DNA of 64,000 nucleotides, from contig CBDETD010000002.1 of the NCBI GenBank assembly GCA_965242805.1, positions 5,332,001-5,396,000 on the forward strand, given 5' to 3'. Every line of letters begins with the position of its first letter. Position 1 is the first letter of the stretch. The notes beneath the pieces were generated by a model. That model had not been told where the DNA came from. It did no database searches and saw only the letters and a list, made by a program, of their open reading frames with translations. Below, in pieces: positions 17,720-28,600 of the stretch. This DNA comes from JANQEU01 sp965242805 (GTDB lineage Bacteria; Bacteroidota; Bacteroidia; Cytophagales; Cyclobacteriaceae). The position numbers were made by a program, and so were the translations under genes.

Positions 17720-20155
17720 TTACTCATCTCTCAGACTATTTACCGGATTCGAGATTGCCGCTTTTATGGATTGGAAGCTAACAGTTAAAATACCAATTAA
17801 CAATGCTATACCTCCGGCAAATACAAAAACCATCAAATTCAACCCCGTAGCATAGGCAAAGTTTCCAAGCCATCCATCCATCCAGAAGTATGCGATCGGA
17901 ATAGCAATTAAAGCCGCAATGGCGATGAGCTTGGTAAAATCTTTGGAGAGCAATAGTATGATTTGAAGAATGGTCGCACCAAGAACTTTTCTTACTCCTA
18001 TTTCCTTTACTCGTTGATTGATTACAAATGCCGATAACCCTAATAGTCCAACGCAGGCAATTACAATTGCCAGAAAAGTGAATATCCCAAAAATACGTCC
18101 AGTGGTTTGTTCAGCTTTATAGAATTGTTGCATGTCTTCATCCAGGAAGTAAGATTTGAATGGGACTCCGGGGACGAACTCGTTCCATTTGGCTTCAATG
18201 TCTTCCAGGCTTCTTTTTACATCTTGCCCATCGATCTTGACAGCCATCTTATTTAGAAATTGGTTCGGTCCCTCAAAACTTACATAAGCTGCGGGTTTTA
18301 AATCAACATGTAAAGATTGGAAATGAAAGTCTTTCACTACGCCAATAATAGTAAACTCAATTGGGTCATTCGCTGCTGCGATCTGCATCAATTTCTTTCC
18401 AATGGGATCAATAATTCCGAGTTTTTCTACTGCAGATTCATTCAACACTATTGAAAGTGAATCCTCGAATTCCCTTGCAAAGAACCTTCCTTCCAATAAT
18501 TCCATATCCAGAGTTTGAGGTATTTCATAGTCAAAGACCATTTGCCTCATCACCATACTTTCTTTTTGGTCTGATCCAGGAAGCCGGGCTACAAAATCAC
18601 CAGTGAGATCACCCGGCATGTTAGAGGTGTATGCGCTGGCCATTACATTTGGTAAACGAGTAATCTCATCCTTGAAAGTAAGAAGTCTCTGGACACCAGC
18701 ATTTGGCCCTGCTGCCACCGCTCCGGCATTTTCGATCACTACAACATTTTCCTTGTCAAATCCCAGTGGTTTGTTCAACATGAAATTCATTTGATTGAAA
18801 ACGATCACTGTTGCACTGATCAAGGTAATGGATATTGCAAACTGAAGGACTACCAATCCGTTCCTCAGACTAATACCACTTCTGCTACCTTTCAATCTGC
18901 CCCTTAGGACGGATAAGGGAGAAAATGAGGATATGAAAAATGCAGGATAGATCCCTGCAAGTAATCCAATAACAATTATGATAAGGAAAATAACTGTAAA
19001 TGGAATTGGGGTCAGGACCTGCAAAATACTGAGTGGTCTGCTTGCCAATTCATTGAACATTGGCAGTGCCAAATAGGTGATAACTGTGGCAACAAACGCA
19101 CTGAAAAATGCAATGATCACCGATTCTGTTAGAAATTGCCCTACCAGCTGCTTTTTAGCCGAACCAAGAACTTTTCTTATCCCTACCTCTTTACCTCTTT
19201 CGGTGGATCGAGCTGTGGAAAGGTTCATGAAATTGATGCAAGCTATGACTAGAATGAAGACGGCAATTATTGAAAATATATAGATGTAGTTGATGTTTCC
19301 GTTAGCCTTTATTTCATTTTCAAGATCTGAGTGAAGGTGGATATCCTGGATGTTCATCAAATGGTAATTATAGCCGTTTCCAGCAGCTATGTACTCATCA
19401 TAGGAAATACCATTTCTTTGTTGGATGGGTCCTTCAGCATACTGTTTGACGAACGCCGGTAGTTTTTCTTCCACTACCATTGGATCCACTCCTTCTCTCA
19501 ATTTCAAATACGTGAATGCCGAAAATCCAACCCAATTGGGTTGATTGAAGAATGGGAACTGATGGAATGGAGTGAGATAATCGAAGACAAAGTGAGATTG
19601 ATCCGGATAATCGTATGCCACTCCCGTCACCTCCTTTGATGCACCGAAAAACTCTATACTTTTTCCCATTGGATCCTCGTCACCAAAAAGTTTTTTAGCC
19701 GTGCTTTCATTGACTATCACACTGTTAGGATCATCCAAGGCTGTGCCGGGATCACCAGAAATCAGTGGAATATTCATTACAGAGAGAAAATTGGAATCTG
19801 CAAAAACCATTCTTTCCTCAAGGTAGAAGTCCTCACCAACCTGGATGTTTGTTGGATTGAAGGGAACGAAGCATCTTCCCTGGGCAATCACTTCGGGAAA
19901 GTCATTTACAAGTTGAGGACCAAATGAATGAGGTGCCAGGGGATAGTTCACTTCTCTTTCAGGATAGACTCTGTTTACCCACATCCTGTAAACATTGGTA
20001 TCTTGGAAATCGTCAAATGAAAGGTCGTACATAACGTACAGGGAGATAATTAGGCAGGTGGCCATACCAGTTGCCAATCCAAGTATGTTGACTATGGTAA
20101 ATCCTAACTTCTTTTTCAGACTACGAATAGCCGAAACGATGAAATTTTTGAGCAT
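17720..20155 (-). CDS. MacB/FtsX-type ABC transporter permease
   Basis: 811 residues, a paralogue of the permease at 11327-13714 with the same two-unit layout. It has an N-terminal span (LGFTIVNILGLATGMATCLI), the first FtsX block with RGKEVGIRKVLGSAKKQLVG, and a second with VKEIGVRKVLGATILQIILL. No ATP-binding partner is nearby. Substrate unknown. It converges on the histidine kinase gene across a long inverted repeat. Confidence 0.9.
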   Translation of the reverse strand: MLKNFIVSAIRSLKKKLGFTIVNILGLATGMATCLIISLYVMYDLSFDDFQDTNVYRMWVNRVYPEREVNYPLAPHSFGPQLVNDFPEVIAQGRCFVPFNPTNIQVGEDFYLEERMVFADSNFLSVMNIPLISGDPGTALDDPNSVIVNESTAKKLFGDEDPMGKSIEFFGASKEVTGVAYDYPDQSHFVFDYLTPFHQFPFFNQPNWVGFSAFTYLKLREGVDPMVVEEKLPAFVKQYAEGPIQQRNGISYDEYIAAGNGYNYHLMNIQDIHLHSDLENEIKANGNINYIYIFSIIAVFILVIACINFMNLSTARSTERGKEVGIRKVLGSAKKQLVGQFLTESVIIAFFSAFVATVITYLALPMFNELASRPLSILQVLTPIPFTVIFLIIIVIGLLAGIYPAFFISSFSPLSVLRGRLKGSRSGISLRNGLVVLQFAISITLISATVIVFNQMNFMLNKPLGFDKENVVVIENAGAVAAGPNAGVQRLLTFKDEITRLPNVMASAYTSNMPGDLTGDFVARLPGSDQKESMVMRQMVFDYEIPQTLDMELLEGRFFAREFEDSLSIVLNESAVEKLGIIDPIGKKLMQIAAANDPIEFTIIGVVKDFHFQSLHVDLKPAAYVSFEGPNQFLNKMAVKIDGQDVKRSLEDIEAKWNEFVPGVPFKSYFLDEDMQQFYKAEQTTGRIFGIFTFLAIVIACVGLLGLSAFVINQRVKEIGVRKVLGATILQIILLLSKDFTKLIAIAALIAIPIAYFWMDGWLGNFAYATGLNLMVFVFAGGIALLIGILTVSFQSIKAAISNPVNSLRDE

Positions 20156-20280
20156 TTTGAGTTTTTGATTAGTACTAAACGATTATACGTGTATTGATTC
20201 ATTTATTTACACCATTCATATAATTTGTTCATATTTCGCTATCCAGCATTTTCTAACTTCCGGCCTCAAATTTTAAGCCT

Positions 20281-23200
20281 ATGAAAAAATTAATTGTTCT
20301 GGGACTAACCGTCTTATGTATCACTACCTGGGCGCAAGAAACTTTTCCTGTAAACGATGTCATGGATGAAAGGCACACGACCTATGCCTTCACAAACGCG
20401 ACAATATTCAGGGATTACCAGACAAAGCTGGAAAATTCGACTGTTCTTATACAGGACGGAAAAGTAACAGCAATTGGTGCAAATGTATCGGTACCGAGTT
20501 CTGCAGTTGTGTTGGACATGGAAGGTAAATGGATATATCCAGCCTTCGTTGATCCTTATACTAATTACGGATTGCCTGAGGTGAAAAGAGGTGGTTTCGG
20601 AGGTCAACCACAATACGATTCCAAAAAGGAAGGAGCTTTCGGGTGGAATGAAGCAATAAAATCGGATTATGATGCAGTGACAGAGTTCAAAGTTGATTCC
20701 AAATCTGCAAAAAAAATGCGAGATCAGGGTTTCGGAGCAGCCGTAGCCTTCAGACCTGATGGGATAATGAGGGGAACTTCAGTCTTCACCTTACTTGGAG
20801 ATGGACCTGAACAGGACATGGTCCTAAGTCAGAAGGCGTCTTCTCATCTGTCTTTCAACAAAGGTTCTTCAAGGCAGCTTTATCCGACTTCCATAATGGG
20901 TATGGTAGCGCTGATCCGACAGACATATCTGGATGCAGATTGGTATCAAAAGGATGGGAAAGATGATCAAACAAATGCTTCACTGGCAGCCGTAACGGAA
21001 CTGAGGGCACTTCCTCAGATTTTTGAAGCAAACTCAAATAAACTTCGGGTATTGCTGGCGGATAAAGTAGGTGATGAATTTGGAATCCAATACATAATGA
21101 AAGGTAATGGTGATGAATATCAGAGGTTGGATGAGATAAGAAAGACAGGTGCCCCCATTATCATTCCGGTCAATTTCCCAAAAGCGTATGATGTGGAAGA
21201 TCCTCTGGATGCCCTGGAGATATCCCTTGCTGATCTAAAACATTGGGAAATGGCACCAAGTAATGCAAAACTACTAACGGATCAAGGGGTGGAGATTGCT
21301 TTTACAACCCATGGATTAAAGGAAATTAAAAGTTTCCTTCCCAACGTCAGGAAAACCGTGCAACATGGTCTTTCGGAATCCGATGCTTTGAAAGCAATAA
21401 CATATACTCCGGCTAAATTGATTGGAATGTCAAACGAAGTTGGTAACCTTAAAGTCGGAAGTAGGGCGAATATGATCATTTCCGCCGGGAACATTTTCAA
21501 CTCAGAAAGCACCCTATTCGAAACCTGGGTCGGCGGAAGAAAATACGTGGTCAATGACATGAATGCCACTGACCTTGCAGGCAAGTATGAGCTTTCATTT
21601 GGAGAGAATACCAATGATTTGGAGATCACAGGAAGTCCTGGTAAGCAAAAAGCAAAAATCATTATCAATGACTCGACATCAGTTGATGGTAAACTGAAAG
21701 TATCTGATCAAAGGATCTCTCTTTCTTTTGAGTTGAAAGATGGTGAAGGCGTGATCAGGCTTTCGGGATGGTTGAGTGGCAATGATCTGACCGGAACCGG
21801 TCAGGACCAGGAATCGAACTGGATATCGTGGAAAGCTACTTTTAAAGAGGAAGGGGAGAAAAAGGAGAAGAAGGAAAATGAAATAGAAGAAATTGCACTG
21901 GGAGATATAATCTATCCATTTGTTGCATATGGTAACTCAAGTCTTCCTTCACAAGAAACTCTCTTGTTTAAAAATGCTACATTGTGGACTCTCGAAGGTG
22001 AAGGCAAGGTAGAGGGGGCAGATATACTGATCCAAGGCGGAAAAATTGCTGAAGTTGGAAAGGATCTGTCAGCGAGTGGTGCAAGGGTTGTAGATGCAAC
22101 CGGCAAACACATAACACCTGGGGTAATCGATGAACATAGTCATGCTGCATTAAGTGGAGTGAATGAAAGCTCCCATTCTGTAACCGCCGAAGTTCGGATG
22201 TATGATGCGGTCGATTCAGAAGATATTGATATCTATCGACAACTTGCAGGAGGTGTTACAGCTGCTCAATTGTTGCACGGATCCGCAAATCCTGTGGGTG
22301 GTCAGTCCGCCTTGATCAAATTCAGATGGGGCGAAGATCCAAATGGTTTGAAAATTGAAGGGGCTGATGAATATATAAAATTTGCATTGGGTGAGAATGT
22401 GAAGCAATCCAACAGATCAAGCCAGTGGGTAACGAGATTTCCGCAGACAAGGATGGGTGTAGAGCAGGTGTACATGGATGCCTTCACACGTGCAAAGTCA
22501 TACGATTCTGAATGGAATGCTTACAATAGCCTTTCGAATAAGGCCAAGACAGGTCGAACTCCTCCAAGGAAGGATATTCAGATGGAAGCTTTGGCAGAAA
22601 TCCTGAATTCCGAACGTTTCATTACCTGCCATAGCTACGTACAGTCCGAGATCAACATGCTGATGAAAGTTGCGGAAAAATTCGATTTCACTGTCAACAC
22701 TTTCACACATATTCTGGAAGGCTACAAGGTCGCAGATAAAATGGCTGAACATGGAGTTGGCGGATCAACCTTCTCCGATTGGTGGGCATATAAGTATGAA
22801 GTAAAGGATGCTATCCCCTATAATCCGGCCTTAATGACCCAAGCGGGAGTAACGGTTGCAATTAATTCCGATGATTCGGAAATGGCCAGGCGTCTTAATC
22901 AGGAAGCTGCGAAATCCATCAAATATGGATCAATGCAGGAAATCGAAGCATTGAAAATGGTCACCCTCAACCCTGCGAAACTTCTGCATCTCGATGATCG
23001 AATGGGAAGTTTGAAGGTAGGTAAAGATGGTGATATTGTCCTTTGGAGTGATCATCCTCTTTCCATTTATGCTAAGGCTGAAATGACATTAGTAGATGGC
23101 AAAGTATATTTTGACAGTCAGAAGGATGAGGACATGAGAGAAACGATTAGAACGGAAAGGACAAGAATTATTAACAAAATGAGAAGTGCAAAGAAGAGTG

Positions 23201-23286
23201 GTGCTAAAACACAAAAATATAAAGCCAAAGAAAGGCATAGATACCACTGTGAGGATTTCGTTGATTCTAATTCACTTAACGATTAA
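20281..23286 (+). CDS. double-module exported amidohydrolase
   Basis: 1001 residues with a signal peptide (MKKLIVLGLTVLCITTWA-Q). It contains two amidohydrolase-like units. The first (about 30-430) has lost the usual ligands: the normal HxH after PGxID reads VDPYTNYG. The second (about 560-975) is intact, with H619-S-H621, H784, H810 and D864 (INSDDSEM), as in imidazolonepropionase-like metal hydrolases. A divergent beta domain and a Glu/Lys-rich linker at about 530-540 join them. It is probably a periplasmic hydrolase whose first unit is structural or regulatory. The next gene follows after 4 bases, and both precede one terminator. Confidence 0.87.
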   Translation: MKKLIVLGLTVLCITTWAQETFPVNDVMDERHTTYAFTNATIFRDYQTKLENSTVLIQDGKVTAIGANVSVPSSAVVLDMEGKWIYPAFVDPYTNYGLPEVKRGGFGGQPQYDSKKEGAFGWNEAIKSDYDAVTEFKVDSKSAKKMRDQGFGAAVAFRPDGIMRGTSVFTLLGDGPEQDMVLSQKASSHLSFNKGSSRQLYPTSIMGMVALIRQTYLDADWYQKDGKDDQTNASLAAVTELRALPQIFEANSNKLRVLLADKVGDEFGIQYIMKGNGDEYQRLDEIRKTGAPIIIPVNFPKAYDVEDPLDALEISLADLKHWEMAPSNAKLLTDQGVEIAFTTHGLKEIKSFLPNVRKTVQHGLSESDALKAITYTPAKLIGMSNEVGNLKVGSRANMIISAGNIFNSESTLFETWVGGRKYVVNDMNATDLAGKYELSFGENTNDLEITGSPGKQKAKIIINDSTSVDGKLKVSDQRISLSFELKDGEGVIRLSGWLSGNDLTGTGQDQESNWISWKATFKEEGEKKEKKENEIEEIALGDIIYPFVAYGNSSLPSQETLLFKNATLWTLEGEGKVEGADILIQGGKIAEVGKDLSASGARVVDATGKHITPGVIDEHSHAALSGVNESSHSVTAEVRMYDAVDSEDIDIYRQLAGGVTAAQLLHGSANPVGGQSALIKFRWGEDPNGLKIEGADEYIKFALGENVKQSNRSSQWVTRFPQTRMGVEQVYMDAFTRAKSYDSEWNAYNSLSNKAKTGRTPPRKDIQMEALAEILNSERFITCHSYVQSEINMLMKVAEKFDFTVNTFTHILEGYKVADKMAEHGVGGSTFSDWWAYKYEVKDAIPYNPALMTQAGVTVAINSDDSEMARRLNQEAAKSIKYGSMQEIEALKMVTLNPAKLLHLDDRMGSLKVGKDGDIVLWSDHPLSIYAKAEMTLVDGKVYFDSQKDEDMRETIRTERTRIINKMRSAKKSGAKTQKYKAKERHRYHCEDFVDSNSLND

Positions 23287-23290
23287 GAAG

Positions 23291-24580
23291 ATGAAAAGAA
23301 TTATAACATATACGTTCACATTTTTAGTATGTCTTAGTGTTCTCGCTCAACCACCGAGACCTGCTGACCCCCAATCCGAACCAATTGTTGTAGTGAATGG
23401 AATGATCCATGTTGGGAATGGAGATGTAATTGAAAATGGATTTATACAATTCGACAATGGAAAGATCATCAATGTAGGTGAGATGTCTTCCAATCCGGAT
23501 CTTTCCGGATTTCAACAGATCGACGCATCGGGGAAACATATTTATCCTGGTCTTATCATGCCATCAATCAGGGTTGGATTGGAGGATATTGGGGCCGTCA
23601 GACCAACTCGGGATTACGGTGAGGTAAATCAAATTACCCCCAATGTGAGAAGTCAGATTGCATTTAATACGGATTCTGAAATGCATCCGACCTTTAGGTT
23701 TAATGGGATCCTTCTCGCACAGGTAGCTCCTCAGGGGGGTATCGTAACAGGGACTTCAAGCATAATGATGTTGGATGGATGGAATTGGGAAGACGCCACC
23801 TACCAAAAAGATGATGGAGTACACATGAATTGGCCCTCGAAATCATTTGGACCCCGATGGTGGCTTGGTGAAACTGAACGTAGACCTAACAAGCAATACG
23901 ATAAGCAGGTCTCCATGATCTCTGAACTGATAATGGATGCAAAGGCTTACGATAATTCAACTGCCTCCGAGATCAATTTGAAACTGGAGGCAATGAAAGG
24001 GGTAATTAACGGAACTCAAAACTTGTATGTAACAGTAAACAGGGCTGGAGATATTGTTGAAGCTGTCACTAAGTTAAAGAAGTACGGAGTGGAAAAAATT
24101 GTCCTGGTAGGTGCACGTGACGCATACTACGTCCGAGATCTACTAAAGGAACACAATATTCCTGTGATCCTTGACAATGTCCATCGCCGTCCATCCCGTG
24201 ATGACGAGGACATTTTGCTGCCATTCAAGTTACCTGGTCTCCTGGCAAAAGACGGTATCAAAGTCTCATTAAGACATTCAGGCATGTTATCTCGGGGAAG
24301 AAATCTGCCATTTTACGCAGGGACAGCGGCAGCTTATGGATTGGACAAAGAGGATGCATTGAAAATGATCACCTCCAATACGGCTGAGATCCTTGGTATC
24401 TCAGATAGGGCAGGTACATTGGAGAATGGCAAAGATGCCAATTTATTGGTCTGTGTTGGGGATATTCTTGACATGAGGTCGAGTATTATTGAATCTGCAT
24501 TTATTCAGGGAAGGGAAGTTGAAATTGAGGGGAAACAACAGGAATTGTACCGACGATTCCGCGATAAATACTCTGAATAA
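23291..24580 (+). CDS. exported amidohydrolase-like protein, metal ligands lost
   Basis: About 429 residues from the ATG at 23291, which gives a clean signal peptide (IITYTFTFLVCLSVLA-Q). The fold matches the degenerate first unit of the preceding protein: GKHIYPGLIMPSIRVGLEDI where HxH should be, GTSSIMMLDGW, and the closing ITSNTAEILGISDRAGTLENG. Without HxH and the later Asp it is unlikely to be a normal metal hydrolase. The 4-base spacing suggests tight coupling with the upstream gene and perhaps a joint complex. Confidence 0.82.
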   Translation: MKRIITYTFTFLVCLSVLAQPPRPADPQSEPIVVVNGMIHVGNGDVIENGFIQFDNGKIINVGEMSSNPDLSGFQQIDASGKHIYPGLIMPSIRVGLEDIGAVRPTRDYGEVNQITPNVRSQIAFNTDSEMHPTFRFNGILLAQVAPQGGIVTGTSSIMMLDGWNWEDATYQKDDGVHMNWPSKSFGPRWWLGETERRPNKQYDKQVSMISELIMDAKAYDNSTASEINLKLEAMKGVINGTQNLYVTVNRAGDIVEAVTKLKKYGVEKIVLVGARDAYYVRDLLKEHNIPVILDNVHRRPSRDDEDILLPFKLPGLLAKDGIKVSLRHSGMLSRGRNLPFYAGTAAAYGLDKEDALKMITSNTAEILGISDRAGTLENGKDANLLVCVGDILDMRSSIIESAFIQGREVEIEGKQQELYRRFRDKYSE

Positions 24581-24594
24581 TAATGAAAAACAAA

Positions 24595-24627
24595 TAAAAA
24601 AAGGGAGTCATTTGACTCCCTTTTTTT
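24595..24627 (+). terminator. intrinsic terminator
   Basis: GGGAGTCA (24603-24610) and TGACTCCC (24613-24620) pair, flanked by an A run and a 7-T run. It lies just after the amidohydrolase operon. Confidence 0.9.
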
Positions 24628-24673
24628 ATGGCTATCTCGCTATCTTACCGTCATCTATAAACAAATTATCAGA

Positions 24674-25585
24674 GTGACTCGTACATTGATACTTTTCGTC
24701 ATGTATATGGGCTTTGGATTTAACTATCAATTGTTTTCTCAAAGTCCATTAGAAAGATACATCATACAATTACAAGCAGGTCATAATGCAAACTTTCCCT
24801 ACCATTATTTCCGATCTGATTTTGATGCGGATACCTCACTTTCGTTTTTGGTGGGATTTCAAAATGACTCGTCATTTGAAGTAAGAAAAGCCGTGTATAA
24901 AGCTTGCTATTACACGGCGAAATCATCAGAGGATCTGAGTGTGAGAAGGAATGCTGTTCATTCGTTAGTCAATGGAATACGGGACAAAGAACCGGCCTTA
25001 CAGGATTATGTTATCAATTACTTATATCTCCTTGAAGATTCAGACTTTTCGAATGCCACAAAAGGGATTCTCATTGAAAGTATTTCCACCAGACTGCCAT
25101 CGAAAGACAAACTTATCAGGATACTGGGTATGATAGGAGATATGGCCGATGTTGAAAGATTAAAAAGCTTCAATAATGAAGAAAATTTGCAATCAATACG
25201 CTGGTCCTCTTTACTAGCCATGTCAAGGATCGGTGACCCCGCCGCCACCGAAGAGATAATCCAGAGATTAGCAAAGGTGGAGGTCAATGATGATTGGATT
25301 TTCAGGATAATGCCGGACCTCGTGTACACCAGGAATAAAGAAATTATTTCCATCCTGGTTTCAGCATTGTATTCAGATGAAAACCAATGCTTACCCGGAG
25401 ATCCGGATGAGTCCAATACCGTACTATGTGCCTTTAGAATACTTGAGGAATTGGCGGTATTGGTTGAAGATTTTCCGATAACTGTCCATGCCTCAGGAGA
25501 TCTCAATATCACAGATTATCAGGAAGGTTTGCAAATAGCAAGGGCTTGGTTCTCGAACAACCTGGATTTTGAGCTAAGGAAATAG
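24674..25585 (+). CDS. exported HEAT-like repeat protein
   Basis: 303 residues from a GTG at 24674; the ATG at 24701 is an alternative. A signal peptide ends near LFSQ. The mature part is a series of helix pairs of the HEAT type (EVRKAVYKACYYTAKSSEDL, SVRRNAVHSLVNGI, SIRWSSLLAMSRIGDPAATE). Such proteins usually serve as binding scaffolds. I see no catalytic motif and cannot name a partner. It precedes the giant gene on the same strand by 83 bases. Confidence 0.75.
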   Translation: MTRTLILFVMYMGFGFNYQLFSQSPLERYIIQLQAGHNANFPYHYFRSDFDADTSLSFLVGFQNDSSFEVRKAVYKACYYTAKSSEDLSVRRNAVHSLVNGIRDKEPALQDYVINYLYLLEDSDFSNATKGILIESISTRLPSKDKLIRILGMIGDMADVERLKSFNNEENLQSIRWSSLLAMSRIGDPAATEEIIQRLAKVEVNDDWIFRIMPDLVYTRNKEIISILVSALYSDENQCLPGDPDESNTVLCAFRILEELAVLVEDFPITVHASGDLNITDYQEGLQIARAWFSNNLDFELRK

Positions 25586-25668
25586 ATCCATTTGCTCAAA
25601 GATAGGATTATTACACTTAACTCTATTTGATTATCTTTCTATATATTTCCGTTGTATATTAGAAATCA

Positions 25669-28600
25669 TTGAATAATCTTATTACTCTCAACACACCTTC
25701 CGGCAAAAGGTACCTGATCATCGGATTATTTTTATTGGAATTCTTTGTATTCACTGACCTGTACGCTCAGATCCGTGATCGATATCCCGCTGATGTTGCA
25801 CCTTCCGTTGGGATTCCCTATTCACTTTTTTTGGAGGATTACTACGATGATGTAAAGCAACTCCTTTCCGCTAACATTCTTTTCAATGATTTCAATGAAA
25901 GTTCCTGGACATTCAAAATCAGATTGAGGATGGAGAGTTCAGACATAAAAATTACAAATACTCCCGGATTTACTCCTTCAATTCCAATTATAGTCAATCC
26001 CGGGGCCCTATATCATTTAACAGGTTCAGAATGGACTGAATATTTTGATCCGGTAAATCAAATTTTTGAAGGACCGGGAGCAAATACAATCGAAAAGCTC
26101 GGTCGGTTGCCGGAAGGATTTTACACCATTTATGTTCAGGTCCTTGATTACGACACCGGAGAAGCATTGAGTCAGGAGAATTCAGTTTCATTCTGGGTTG
26201 GTTTGCAAAATCCACCGCTAATTATATCCCCGACAAGCGGTGAGATGATTGGTACGAAAACGTCACAAATAAATTTTTCATGGCAACAGTTCAATTTACA
26301 GTCCCCTAACATTGATCATTCCTTACAGTATACCCTTAGGATTTGGGAATTGACCGATGATTTGGCTGATCCAATGAATGCTTTGTCAAATGGGCAGGCA
26401 TTACCGGTTTTTGAATCTGAACCCCTAATCACAACTTCCTATCTCTACGGACTCTCAGATCCAATACTGGAAACCGGTAAATCATATATTTTCCAGGTTC
26501 AAGTTCAGGATGTCCGGAGGAGAGATGTATTCAAAAACCAAGGGAAAAGTGAATTTCACCATTTTTACTTCGGTTTCCCTACAGGTAATACCATTGAATT
26601 GGTCTATCCGGAACAAAATGGGGGATTCAGAAAAAATGTTTCACGGACTCTTCAGTGGAAACCTATCGAAAACCGGGTCCCTGGCCAATGGGTCGATTAT
26701 CAGATTCAGGTAGCGGAATTGGAGGAAGAGGAAGATCCGGAGTTGGCATTGTTTGACGTAGATTATTCCACAAACTTGTTTACTGACCGGAATTATGACC
26801 TTGGAATACGGATTGATGATTTTAACATCAAACCGAAAACTAAATACGTCTGGCAAGTTATAGGATTCAGTGATGAGATAGAGGTAGGTCGAAGTCCTCC
26901 TGGTATCTTTCACGGCCCCCCTTTGTTTGAAAACATTTATGCAGGTCGGCATAGGATTGAGGTTGACTACGTTAATGGCGATATTTCCAATCTAACCGGA
27001 GGTGGAAAAGTGCGATTAAGTTCAGATAGTGAATCTTGGACCGATGTCAAATTCGAAAATTTATCTCTGACTGATCATGGCGGTTACTATTACATTGAAA
27101 AAGGAGAGATTATTTATGAGTTTGATGCACCTCAACACATCGCGTTTTCTGCTGAAGTAGCGTCAAATCCTGATGGAAATTTCACGATATCAAAGGCAAG
27201 GTTGGATTCACAGGGCTTATCGGTTTACGGTCATTTTTCTGTGAATATTCCTTTTCCGATCTTTTCTACTGAAGAAATGGGAATCAAATCAGAAGAGCAG
27301 TGGATTGGCTATGATTACTTCATTGTCTTTGGTTCGCTGGACTTTATGAGAGATTACTCATTTCTGCTACTTGAACCCTACAATTATCAATTGACTTTGT
27401 ATCAAAGTTCCAGCTTCTTTTTTGATACCGACACCTATAGGCTATCAGTAGACGGAAATCTGGGCCTCCCGGAAAAAATAAAAGATTTTGATCCTACAAG
27501 GTCTGCACAATTGCCATTTTTCAATCAGGAGCAGATAGATTATCTGAATAATGATGATGCCCTGAATATTTCACCATTGAAGGTTGTCCCTAACACACAA
27601 ATCAGACTGATACCATTGTCCTATACTATTGATCTTTCAGATGCCAAATCTCCCACCTTTTCAGGTCATCATGAGAACTGGAAAGGAACGGTTTTCAATG
27701 AGTTCATGATTTCGTTTCCTGAAGAAGTGGACGACCGTCTCCAGTACAAACATGGGGACTTCGTACAAGAAAGCGTGACCTTTGGAGATTCGATTTTCGC
27801 TTACATGGACAGTAAGGGATTAACGGCAAGCTATGTAAGGGATTTTTCATCAAGTGAGTTTGGTACGTTCAATTCATTCCCTGCTAGTGCTAACCACTTG
27901 CGGGTCGAAATAATTGATAACTCTGTGACCAGAGACTCCCGATTCTCTGGCTCGATCAAAATTCCACTATTATCCGAGACCGAATCGTTTGACTTTATTA
28001 TTCCCGTTTCAGATTATGGGTTTGAACAAGGTACAATGACCGATCTTGTTGGTAAACAATACAGTCATAATCCAGGCAATTTGGATCAGGCAATTTTGAT
28101 TGATGTGAAAAGAGCTGTGTTTGAAGACATGAACAGACTCTCGATAACTGCTGATATGTCCTGGCCGTCATTGGATCTTGTCATGGAGTTGGTGGGCGGT
28201 TTGAAAATATGGGGCAATTACAATTTAGGCTTTCATACTCCTGAAGGATCAATTGCTTTAGACTATCAGGTGAATGCTAAAATTGGGGAATATCCGATTA
28301 CTGTGGATGCCATATCGGCAGGAAGAAGTCAGGGTCATTATGGGTTTGGTATCTCCGGCAAAGTACTGTTAGGGGAGGATGTAAGTGGAAATGAAGGCGC
28401 TCCTTCATTCAATATGTATTCAATCGTTAAAAACGATCTTCTGCCAGGTACATATAAGCCAGAATCCAAGTTGTATAACAACATCCAAGTAGCCGACAGC
28501 GAAAATACTGTTGAGACTCTACGTGAGGAGATGTCACAGCTTGAAACGGACCTTCTACAGAATTTGGACAATATTTCTCAAAGGCTTTTAAGTGAAATAG

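Noticed and set aside
23186..23290. An upstream extension of the second amidohydrolase gene that overlaps the first gene.
   Set aside because: The ATG at 23291 directly yields a signal peptide; the longer N-terminus (IKPKKGIDTTVRISL) is the shifted reading of the upstream gene's 3' end.
25018..25512. A 164-codon open frame antisense to the HEAT-repeat gene.
   Set aside because: Its composition is Ser/Leu-rich as expected from reversed coding sequence, and the sense frame has a signal peptide and repeats.
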